NCBI RefSeq assembly: GCF_005869935.1
Contig: NZ_SZQF01000010.1
Span: 26,553-90,552, forward strand
Length of the DNA stretch: 64,000 bases
Reading direction: 5' to 3'
From: Winogradskyella algicola
GTDB taxonomy: Bacteria; Bacteroidota; Bacteroidia; Flavobacteriales; Flavobacteriaceae
Positions 1 through 7,935 of the stretch are shown here, one piece after another. Made by a program: the position numbers and the translations under genes. The notes under the pieces are model-generated. The model was not told the origin of the DNA. It did no database searches and was given only the letters and a program-made list of their open reading frames with translations. The number at the start of each line of letters is the position of its first letter. The stretch's first letter is position 1.

Positions 1-713
1 ATAGACTGGTCATCCGTTACATCAAAAATATTTGAAATAACGAAACCTTTAAACTCATAACTGTTAGGAGGAAACTTCTCTTTCCAAAGTTCTAAATTTT
101 CAAAATTATCTAATAATTCTTCGTAATCTTCGTAAGTGATTTTTGGCGCATTATCTTTTGGTATAATTTCAACAAAATCTGCATTATATAGGATTTTATA
201 AAATCTTGTTATACCGTTAGCATCGGGAATTTCATAAAAGAAAGGACGCTTAAAATTTAAGTTATATCCGTAACAAAAATTAAGGATTATGGTACATGCA
301 ATAATATACCTCTGGTCATCAGGCATATTTTTTATTTGTAATTCAAACCCTTCTCCTGCGGTTTTTAAAATAGACTGAAAACGTTCTGAAGAATTGAAAA
401 TTATATCCTGAAAAGGTACAGACGCAGTTTTTATTTCGTTAAGCGTTAACACAGGACTAAACGCATCTTGGAGAATACCTTCAATCTCTTCCTCGTAAGT
501 TTTGAGCAATGTTAGGTCACTAAACCCTTCTCTTAATACAGGATTATTATCGGCAATTTCTAGAACACGACGTGCATTAGCGGCAATAAAATGGTTATCA
601 GTTTCAACTAATTTTTGATACTGATTAAGCAACTTATTAAAGCTTACCTTAATTATAAAGGGTGAATCAATGTTGTCGTTAATGTCCAAACCGTAATTTT
701 TTTCTATACGCAA
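1..713 (-). CDS. GAF-domain protein, N-terminal part (cut by window edge)
   Basis: An open frame runs without stop from about 713 to the left edge (237 codons visible). The visible part includes the stretches EGFSDLTLLKTYEEEIEGIL, FNSSERFQSILKTAGEGFE and KFPPNSYEFKGFVISNIFDV. I recognise these from memory as the N-terminal region of a large Bacteroidota protein annotated as GAF domain-containing; the GAF domain itself would lie outside the window. An in-frame TAA lies upstream, and no ATG occurs before the conserved part. The start is therefore TTG at 713 or TTG at 689. A TAACTTTG box (718-711) overlaps the first, which favours 689. The gene follows the GH97 gene on the same strand but appears to have its own promoter. 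Function unknown. Confidence 0.6.
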   Translation of the reverse strand, partial: MRIEKNYGLDINDNIDSPFIIKVSFNKLLNQYQKLVETDNHFIAANARRVLEIADNNPVLREGFSDLTLLKTYEEEIEGILQDAFSPVLTLNEIKTASVPFQDIIFNSSERFQSILKTAGEGFELQIKNMPDDQRYIIACTIILNFCYGYNLNFKRPFFYEIPDANGITRFYKILYNADFVEIIPKDNAPKITYEDYEELLDNFENLELWKEKFPPNSYEFKGFVISNIFDVTDDQS

Positions 714-718
714 AGTTA
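711..718 (-). promoter_or_regulatory. TAnnTTTG-type -7 box for the GAF-domain gene
   Basis: The minus strand reads TAACTTTG, an exact match to the Bacteroidota -7 consensus TAnnTTTG. It overlaps the outermost possible start codon (TTG, 713-711) of the gene it should drive. Transcription would begin a few bases later, so initiation at the second TTG (689) is more likely. Confidence 0.5.
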
Positions 719-784
719 CAAATATTTAAAGTAGTCGTTTATGTTTAGACTACCTTACATACAGTTTGTTACATAAAAGGTAAA

Positions 785-2899
785 TCAATCAAGCTTTTTT
801 ATACTAATTGCAAAGCCACCACCTTCTGCTAATTTTACACTTAAATCAGAACCTTTATTTACGTCAATTTTTTCAATGATGATATCTAACGGATTATCAT
901 CCCAATGAGCGTTTTCGCCATCTTTATAGATAATAGCTTCATACTTTTGGTTCTCATCTAAAAAGTCGAAAGTTATATCTAAGGTTCTTGCATTTTCATT
1001 TGTAATACCTCCAACAAACCAATTACCTGTTTCTCGCTCTTGCCTTGCTATGGTTACATAATCACCAACCTCGCCATTTAAGACTTTTGTTTGTTGCCAA
1101 TCTACTCCAACATCTTTTATAAATTGAAATGGCTCAGGATTAGCTTCATAATGCTCAACCAAATCAGCTGCCATTTGTATTGGGCTATAAATAACCACAT
1201 AAAGAGCTAATTGCTGCGCAATTGTGGTGTTTACTTGGTTATTTGGTTTGTATTCGTCAAATTTAATATTGAAAATTCCTGGTGTGTAGTCTATTGGACC
1301 TGCTAACATTCTTGTAAAAGCAACTATTGGTAAGTGTTCTGGTGGATTTCCACCATCGCTTGACCATGCATTAAATTCTTGACCTCTCAAGCCTTCGCGA
1401 GAAATGATATTTGGATAGGTTCTTCGGAGACCTGTTGCTTTTATTGGCTCGTGTGCATTAACTGCAACTTGATATTTAGCTGCTTTTATCGCAGCATTGT
1501 TATAATGATTTACCATATACTGTCCATGATGATATTCACCTTTAGGAAGTATCTTACCAACATAACCAGACTTTACCGAATGCATGCCGTATTTCTGCAT
1601 TAAAGCATAAGCAGTGTCCATCTGCTTGGTATAAGTTTCAGTAGCTGAAGAAGTTTCGTGGTGCATTATGATTTCTACACCTTTTTCCTTGGCGTATCTT
1701 GTAACTCCATCTAAATCGTAATCTGGGTACGGTGTTACAAAGTCGAATACCCCTTCTCGATCTTCAAAACCAATCCAATGTTCCCAGCCTGTATTCCAAC
1801 CTTCAACTAGGACTCCTCCTATATTATTTTTTGCCGAAAAGTCTATGAAGCGTTTTACATTTTCAGTCGTTGCGCCATGCTTTCCGTGTGCTCCTCCTGT
1901 GTCTGTCCATGTGCTCATATTTTGAGTCATTCCGTAATCCCAAGACGATTTCCCTAAATGCATTTCCCACCAAACTCCTGTGTACTTCATTGGTGTAAAC
2001 CAAGACATATCATGTATTTTAGTTGGTTCATTAAGATTTACAATTAAGTTAGAGGCAATTAAATCTGGGGCATTATCTGTTATCTGAATAGTTCTCCAAG
2101 GGGTTTTAAAAGGTATTTGACGTTTAACTTTATATTCTGTATTATCAGAACCAACTAGGATGCTTTCAAAACTTAGATTTTCGGTATCTACACCAAGCGT
2201 CATTCCTGAATAATCAACTAAACCTGCTTCATGAAAACTTAAATGCAGTCCATCATCACCAACCAAAGTTACAGGTGTATTTACAGCATTATTTGGAATA
2301 CTTGTTTGAGCTAAATCCTTATGATTTGCAAATTGCAAGGCGTCTATCTCGGAGAGCTTTGTTGTGTTATACAAGTGTTCATAAATATCCCAATCTCCAG
2401 GTATCCAAAATGTTTTGTAATCTTGGGTAAGATTGAATTGCGTCTTTTCTTCTTTTATTAAAGCTTCTGTCCAACCATCTTGTTGTTGAAATTCATACCT
2501 AAGACCAATACCATCATCATGAACTCTAAATATAACATTAACAGATCTTTCTGTATCCTTTTCAATTAAAAAAACAATCAGTTCGTTATACTCATTTTCT
2601 ACTTTTAGCTGTTCTCCCCAAGGCATTTCCCAAGGGTCATTTTTTGAAACCGTACCAAAAGCTTTAATCTCAAAATTGTCTTTAAGCGGTTCTGCATCTG
2701 TAAACTCAAATCCTAAAAAAGAAGTGTCCACTACGACCTTATTTTTAAATAGTACTTGATATGTTGGTTCGCCTTTTTCAGTTAAATTAAAATTAACCGT
2801 TATTGCTTCATTTGGAGAACTAATGCTTGCTTTTTTTAGTGATGAACTACAAGCAACGATTAGAAATGCTATTGCAATTAATAAAAGTCTTTGTTTCAT
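785..2899 (-). CDS. susB: GH97 alpha-glucosidase, SusB type, lipoprotein
   Basis: Predicted calcium-dependent, inverting exo-alpha-glucosidase that removes glucose from maltodextrins in the envelope. The N-terminal beta-sandwich is followed by a TIM barrel and a small C-terminal domain. Glutamates in HHETS, AHEP, ISREG and GQEFNAW are spaced 69, 18 and 6 residues apart. This is exactly the spacing of Glu439, 508, 526 and 532 in Bacteroides SusB, so the inverting GH97 type is expected. The frame is open to 2935, but the ATG at 2899 puts a normal lipoprotein signal (hydrophobic stretch ending LIVAC) at the N-terminus, so I prefer it. It is the last gene of the minus-strand alpha-glucan operon. 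Confidence 0.93.
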   Translation of the reverse strand: MKQRLLLIAIAFLIVACSSSLKKASISSPNEAITVNFNLTEKGEPTYQVLFKNKVVVDTSFLGFEFTDAEPLKDNFEIKAFGTVSKNDPWEMPWGEQLKVENEYNELIVFLIEKDTERSVNVIFRVHDDGIGLRYEFQQQDGWTEALIKEEKTQFNLTQDYKTFWIPGDWDIYEHLYNTTKLSEIDALQFANHKDLAQTSIPNNAVNTPVTLVGDDGLHLSFHEAGLVDYSGMTLGVDTENLSFESILVGSDNTEYKVKRQIPFKTPWRTIQITDNAPDLIASNLIVNLNEPTKIHDMSWFTPMKYTGVWWEMHLGKSSWDYGMTQNMSTWTDTGGAHGKHGATTENVKRFIDFSAKNNIGGVLVEGWNTGWEHWIGFEDREGVFDFVTPYPDYDLDGVTRYAKEKGVEIIMHHETSSATETYTKQMDTAYALMQKYGMHSVKSGYVGKILPKGEYHHGQYMVNHYNNAAIKAAKYQVAVNAHEPIKATGLRRTYPNIISREGLRGQEFNAWSSDGGNPPEHLPIVAFTRMLAGPIDYTPGIFNIKFDEYKPNNQVNTTIAQQLALYVVIYSPIQMAADLVEHYEANPEPFQFIKDVGVDWQQTKVLNGEVGDYVTIARQERETGNWFVGGITNENARTLDITFDFLDENQKYEAIIYKDGENAHWDDNPLDIIIEKIDVNKGSDLSVKLAEGGGFAISIKKLD

Positions 2900-2959
2900 G
2901 ATGGTATGTTTTGATTTTACACTGTAAAATTTCAAAATTAAACTTTATGTGTTTTTGTT

Positions 2960-4639
2960 TTAATACTTTTCAATAAGTACAATATCAAATTCAGAATCTA
3001 TGGTTATTTTTCCGTTTTTCACATTCGCCTCTACACCTGAATATGCATCATGAAGTTTATCACCTTCTTCAAAAATTTTGGACACATCAATCACTTTTTT
3101 TCCTTTAAGTAAATCCAAACCTACAACCACCAAGTCTTTAAAGTCTCCTTTTTGATAGCTTCTGTAAAACAAATACGGTTCTTGAGTTATAATTTGATGC
3201 ATGCCAGCTCCGATAGCAGGATGACGCTCTCTAAATTTACCTAATTTTTGCCAGTGCTCTAGAACTGCTTTTGTTTGTTCATCTGAATTTACAGCTTCCC
3301 AATTCATAAACGAACGTAAAGTTGCATCGCCTTCCGTCCCTTCAATAATCAAAGACCTGGCGGATTCATCACCATAATATACTTGCGATGTACCTGGTGA
3401 CAACAGAAGTTTATTGGCTGTTTCAAATGGCTTTTCCCTTGAAGGGTCAAAAGGATTACCGTCATCATGAGAACTTAAATAGTTTAAAATACCGAAGCCA
3501 TTTAATTCAGTATTCAGTATATCAGAATATCTTTTAAAAAGTGTTTCGTAGTTGCTTTCCTTAGCATTCCATTTGAATTCAAAATTGATTTGCTCAGTAA
3601 ACATATCATCATAATAGTTCACTTTTTTATCACCATAATCAAACATTTTTCCTCCGCTTATACCGTAATTGTATACCTCGCCAACCAAATAAAAATCATT
3701 ATCGTCTAAAACTTTTTCGGGATTCTTCTTTTTGTATTGTGTAAAGGCATAATCGCATTCTTTTTTGAATTCTTCCCAAACATATGCTTCTGTATGCTTT
3801 ACGGTATCTGCTCTGTAGCCATCTATACCAAACTCAGTAATGTAATCTGTAAGCCATTTCATAATATAAAAACGTGGTGCTCTTGGATGACCTGTTCTTT
3901 CAAAAAATTCGTCTAATTCTTTTACCTCTTGTTCATAACGTCCTTCTGCTTTCCATTTTTCTACTAACTGAGGCGGTAAATCTACATTTTTGTTGCTATC
4001 GGTTTTAATGTCTGGTAAATTTTTCACCAACGTACACGTCACTGTATTTTCGTAATTATCATACTTACACTGTGGGCTTGTTCTTACCCAATCCTCTGGC
4101 CAAACTGGATCTTTTTCAGTAACAGGACCTGTGTGGTTAATCACAGCATCTAAAACAACGCGAATACCATTATTGTGAGCAGCTTTTACTAACTCGTGTA
4201 AATCTTCTTTTGTGCCATAATTTGGGTCTATACTTGTCCAATCTTTAGTCCAATAACCGTGAAAACCATAAGTGACTCCTGTCCCTTCGTCAGTTCCGCC
4301 GTGGATTTGCTCTACAATTGGTGTCATCCAAATGGCATTTATACCCAAATCAGTAAAATAGCCTTCATTGATTTTTTGAGTGACGCCTTTGATATCTCCA
4401 CCTTCAAAACCTCGAAGCTTTCCTGTTTCTTTAGTTCTGTCGAAGTTGATATCATTAGATGTGTCACCGTTATTAAACCTATCGGTTAAGAGAAAATAAA
4501 GATTAGCCCCTTCCCAATCAAAAGGCGTTTGTTTGATAGTTTTTTCTTTAGTATTAGCATCTGCTAAACCTAAGTTTTGATTGTTTTTACAGCTTACCAT
4601 TGCTAAAATGATAAGTACAACCCATCTTGTATTTTGCAT
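2960..4639 (-). CDS. GH13 alpha-amylase, MalS-like, lipoprotein
   Basis: Endo-acting alpha-amylase predicted to act in the envelope on maltodextrins. The GH13 motifs are present: VINHTG (conserved region I), GYRADTVKH (nucleophile Asp, about residue 278), LVGEVYNYG (acid/base Glu, about 321) and SSHDDG (Asp, about 392). The segments GFEGGDIKG, GFHGYWTKDW and RAPRFYIMKWLTDY resemble the periplasmic MalS amylases of enterobacteria (GH13 subfamily 19 from memory). The frame is open to 4669, but ATG 4639 gives a lipoprotein signal (LAMVSC) and places the gene 2 bp after the preceding stop codon, fitting the tight operon. No key residue is missing. Confidence 0.92.
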   Translation of the reverse strand: MQNTRWVVLIILAMVSCKNNQNLGLADANTKEKTIKQTPFDWEGANLYFLLTDRFNNGDTSNDINFDRTKETGKLRGFEGGDIKGVTQKINEGYFTDLGINAIWMTPIVEQIHGGTDEGTGVTYGFHGYWTKDWTSIDPNYGTKEDLHELVKAAHNNGIRVVLDAVINHTGPVTEKDPVWPEDWVRTSPQCKYDNYENTVTCTLVKNLPDIKTDSNKNVDLPPQLVEKWKAEGRYEQEVKELDEFFERTGHPRAPRFYIMKWLTDYITEFGIDGYRADTVKHTEAYVWEEFKKECDYAFTQYKKKNPEKVLDDNDFYLVGEVYNYGISGGKMFDYGDKKVNYYDDMFTEQINFEFKWNAKESNYETLFKRYSDILNTELNGFGILNYLSSHDDGNPFDPSREKPFETANKLLLSPGTSQVYYGDESARSLIIEGTEGDATLRSFMNWEAVNSDEQTKAVLEHWQKLGKFRERHPAIGAGMHQIITQEPYLFYRSYQKGDFKDLVVVGLDLLKGKKVIDVSKIFEEGDKLHDAYSGVEANVKNGKITIDSEFDIVLIEKY

Positions 4640-4641
4640 TT

Positions 4642-6051
4642 TTATTTTATTAAAATATGATATTGCCATGGACCTATTTTAAAGGGATCACCCTTTAATT
4701 CTGCTTTTGTGTTTCTTATATAATCTAAATAAATGCCTTTTGGTAAAGTTATTGAGCTTTCTTTATCAGAAAAATTACCAACAAACAATAGCGACTGTCC
4801 ATCTTTAGAACGCTCAAACATTAAAACATCTTTCTCAGAATCCAATCGTTTATAAGATGCTGCATTTTTTCCACCATTTAAAGCAGAATTGGTGTTTTTT
4901 AATTCGCCTAGTTTCTTTAAATAATCAAAATATGCACCTTTTCTTTTAGAAATTGAATCTTTTTCAAAAAACTTAAGGCGATGGCCCATATCGTACTCTT
5001 GCCCACTGTAAATTAATGGCATACCTGGTTTAGTATAAATTAAAGCAGTAAAGAGTTCTTTTTTATCACCCATTCTTTCTTTTATTGTACCATTCCACGA
5101 ATTTTCATCGTGATTGGTTATAAAGTTCATTAAGATATCGTCTTCATCATAGTCTTTGTTGATTTTAGCTATGTAAGCATCAAAATCTGAAACTGACTTT
5201 TCGCCTTTAGCCATACCATTCATTGTATGATGACCATCCCAAGCATAAGCCATATCAAATAAGTCACCATCCAATAATTCTGGTTCCCAAGCTTCTGCTA
5301 GCATAAATACATCGTTCTCACTTCTTAATTTAGAAATAGCTGTTTCCCAAAAATCCAATGGCACAGAACCCGCTACATCACATCTAAAGCCATCAACATT
5401 TTCTTCCTTTACCCAATACAACATATCCTCAATCATTTCCTTTCGCATTTCTTGATTGTCGTAGTTTAAATCAGCAACATCTGTCCAGTCGGTACCTTCT
5501 GGGTGAATGATTTCCCCTTTTTCATTTTGGGTGTAATATTCTGGATGATTTTTTAACCACTCGTGGTCCCAACCTGTGTGATTTGGAACCCAATCTAAAA
5601 TGACATAGATACCATTATCGTGAGCTGTTTTAACTAATTCCCTAAAATCTTCTTTGTTACCAAATTCCGGGTTGATTTTAGTAAAATCTGTTACTGCGTA
5701 ATAACTTCCTAAATATTTAGCTTGTTCTTCTTCTGGGAATTCTGAAGCAAACTTTCCGCCTTCAGCCTTCCTTTTGGTTTCCGAAATTGGAAATACAGGC
5801 ATTAACCAAATTACTTTTACACCCAACTCTTTCAATATTGGAATATCTTTGGTGAATTCATCAAACGTACCTTCTGGTGAATATTGACGAATATTGGCTT
5901 CGTAGATTACTGCCGTTTCTAAAATTTCATCTGAAATCGGTTCAATTTCAACACTCGTTTTTGGCTCGTCTTCTATTTTAGTTTCTTTTTTTTCTTCCTT
6001 ACAACTTGCAAACAGCGCAATTGCAAAAAATGCAAATATTAGTTTTTTCAT
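4642..6051 (-). CDS. GH13 alpha-amylase family lipoprotein (469 aa)
   Basis: Alpha-glucan hydrolase of family GH13. The signal peptide ends with the lipobox LFASC, followed by a charged KEEKKETK run that could act as a surface-export signal. The TIM barrel shows DWVPNHTG, GFRCDVAG (nucleophile Asp225), MLAEAWE (Glu253) and TNHDENSW (Asp315), so the catalytic triad is intact. A short all-beta C-terminal domain follows. It is small for an amylase, with no added binding module, as seen in maltodextrin-trimming enzymes. It lies between two other GH13 genes with gaps of 2 bp, so co-transcription and translational coupling are likely. Substrate specificity (amylase or maltogenic/oligo-alpha-glucosidase) cannot be read from sequence. 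Confidence 0.9.
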   Translation of the reverse strand: MKKLIFAFFAIALFASCKEEKKETKIEDEPKTSVEIEPISDEILETAVIYEANIRQYSPEGTFDEFTKDIPILKELGVKVIWLMPVFPISETKRKAEGGKFASEFPEEEQAKYLGSYYAVTDFTKINPEFGNKEDFRELVKTAHDNGIYVILDWVPNHTGWDHEWLKNHPEYYTQNEKGEIIHPEGTDWTDVADLNYDNQEMRKEMIEDMLYWVKEENVDGFRCDVAGSVPLDFWETAISKLRSENDVFMLAEAWEPELLDGDLFDMAYAWDGHHTMNGMAKGEKSVSDFDAYIAKINKDYDEDDILMNFITNHDENSWNGTIKERMGDKKELFTALIYTKPGMPLIYSGQEYDMGHRLKFFEKDSISKRKGAYFDYLKKLGELKNTNSALNGGKNAASYKRLDSEKDVLMFERSKDGQSLLFVGNFSDKESSITLPKGIYLDYIRNTKAELKGDPFKIGPWQYHILIK

Positions 6052-6053
6052 GT

Positions 6054-7934
6054 TTACTTTACTTTAAGTATTAATGATTCTAAAGGTTTTATATCTATTC
6101 TCACTTGGGCTTTGCCGTTTTCAACTTTTAAAGTAGATGTATATGTTTTATATAATTGGTCTTCCACTTGGTATTCTCCATCTTTCAAACCTAATTTTAA
6201 AACCAAATCTTCTTGTAATTGCAACTCAAAACCATAAGTGTTTTCTGCATTAAAGTTTGAAATGATAATAAGTTTTTCATCTTCACTCCAACGTGCAAAA
6301 CTCAAGACTTTATCATTATACCATTCTGTATGTTGCTGATTATAGTGTTGCAAATCTTGATAGTCTCCCATTAAGGCATCACTAGTAATCGTGAAGTTTA
6401 ACAAGCGCTTGTAGAAATCTCTCAATGATTTTTCATCTTCGGTAGATTGGCCTCCATCAAATTGTTTGTTGTTTACCCAACGTACAACGCTCGGCACACT
6501 TCCGTAATCGAAAATCGACGTTCGTGTTGGGTCACCAAAACCTAAGTCTTCTTCCGCTTTTTCGCCAAATTCCTGACCAAAATACACCATTGTTGGTGAT
6601 GTGCTTATGGTTGCAGAAACGACCATTGCTGGTTTTCCTTTTTCAGCATTACCAGCAAAATCTGGACTTGCAATACGTTGCTCGTCGTGATTTTCTAAAA
6701 AGTGAAGCATATGATGCTCAATATCTTTTAAATCCTCTTGGATTGGCGGAATGTTGTACGTGCTTCCGTGACCTTGCATTACGTGTTTTAAGGTATCATA
6801 CAATTGTACCTTGTCGTACAAATAATCCATTTTTCCTTTTTTGATGTAAGCTCTGTATAAATGTGGTTGGTAAACCTCAGCCAATAAAAACGCATCAGGA
6901 TTCTGCATCTTGATGTGCGAATTCATATAACTCCAAAATTCCACAGGCACCATTTCTGCCATATCAAATCGAAAACCATCCACGCCTTTGGCTGTCCAAT
7001 ACAGGGCAATGTCTTTGAACTTTACCCAAGAACTAGGCACTGTTTTGTCTTTCCAAAAGTTATAATGTGCTTTGTAATCTTCATTATCAAAACCCTCTGG
7101 TAATTCATCAAAATCTTTTTGACCTTCTGGATTAATTCCATAATTAACTTTTACTGTTTCGTACCAATCGTTCATATTGGGCTGCGACGCTCTTGAACCA
7201 TTACCTGTCCATTTTGCAGGAATTTCTTCAAACTTTCCGTCAGCTTTGGGATGATTTTCGCCACCTAACGGTTGATAGCCGTTTTCCCAATTGGGCACTT
7301 TAAACGATTCGCCTGGATTGTAATAAAAGTTGTTATTAACTGCGTAAGTCACGGTTTTGTCATCTTCTGCTCCAAAATCCGTTGTGCCTTCAGGATTAGT
7401 TAAACTTTGATAATTACGCGCCACATGATTTGGCACGATATCTATTAATACTTTTAAACCTGCGTTGTGCGAACGCTCGATTAAGGCTTCAAACTCTTGT
7501 AATCTATTCTCAACATTTTCTGCTAAATCTGGATTTACATTGTAATAATCCTTAACCGCATAAGGCGAACCTGCGCGACCTTTTACAATATCTGGATCGT
7601 CGTTAGAAATTCCGTATTTTGAATAGTCAGTAATTACACCGTGATGTGGTACACCTGTGTACCAAATATGTGTCACTCCTAAATCCTTAATTTCAGCAAG
7701 TGCTTTATCCGTGAAATCGTTGAATTTACCAACTCCATTTTCTTCTAAAGTTCCCCAAGGTTTGTTGTTGATATTGGTATTTCCGAATAAACGTGTAAAC
7801 ACCTGATATACGACTTCTTTCTTTTTCATCACTGATTTAGTTTCTTCAGTTTTTATAGTTTGTTTTGGCTCGTTTTTGCAACTAAAAACAAGCGATACTA
7901 GTAAAATTAAAGCAATTATATATTTTGAACGCAT
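6054..7934 (-). CDS. GH13 alpha-amylase family lipoprotein (626 aa)
   Basis: Third GH13 enzyme of the operon. The signal peptide ends VFSC. After a linker, the barrel starts at YQVFTRLFG. Motifs: DIVPNHVAR, GVDGFRFDMAEM (nucleophile Asp324), FLLAEVYQP (Glu353) and FLENHDEQRI (Asp417). A long insertion of roughly 130 residues sits between the second and third barrel regions (about 175-300), rich in Asn, Gly and Trp. It probably forms an enlarged B-domain. The C-terminal beta domain ends KPLESLILKVK. This type is often annotated simply as alpha-amylase in Flavobacteriia. The stop lies 2 bp from the GH31 gene. Confidence 0.9.
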   Translation of the reverse strand: MRSKYIIALILLVSLVFSCKNEPKQTIKTEETKSVMKKKEVVYQVFTRLFGNTNINNKPWGTLEENGVGKFNDFTDKALAEIKDLGVTHIWYTGVPHHGVITDYSKYGISNDDPDIVKGRAGSPYAVKDYYNVNPDLAENVENRLQEFEALIERSHNAGLKVLIDIVPNHVARNYQSLTNPEGTTDFGAEDDKTVTYAVNNNFYYNPGESFKVPNWENGYQPLGGENHPKADGKFEEIPAKWTGNGSRASQPNMNDWYETVKVNYGINPEGQKDFDELPEGFDNEDYKAHYNFWKDKTVPSSWVKFKDIALYWTAKGVDGFRFDMAEMVPVEFWSYMNSHIKMQNPDAFLLAEVYQPHLYRAYIKKGKMDYLYDKVQLYDTLKHVMQGHGSTYNIPPIQEDLKDIEHHMLHFLENHDEQRIASPDFAGNAEKGKPAMVVSATISTSPTMVYFGQEFGEKAEEDLGFGDPTRTSIFDYGSVPSVVRWVNNKQFDGGQSTEDEKSLRDFYKRLLNFTITSDALMGDYQDLQHYNQQHTEWYNDKVLSFARWSEDEKLIIISNFNAENTYGFELQLQEDLVLKLGLKDGEYQVEDQLYKTYTSTLKVENGKAQVRIDIKPLESLILKVK

Positions 7935-7935
7935 A

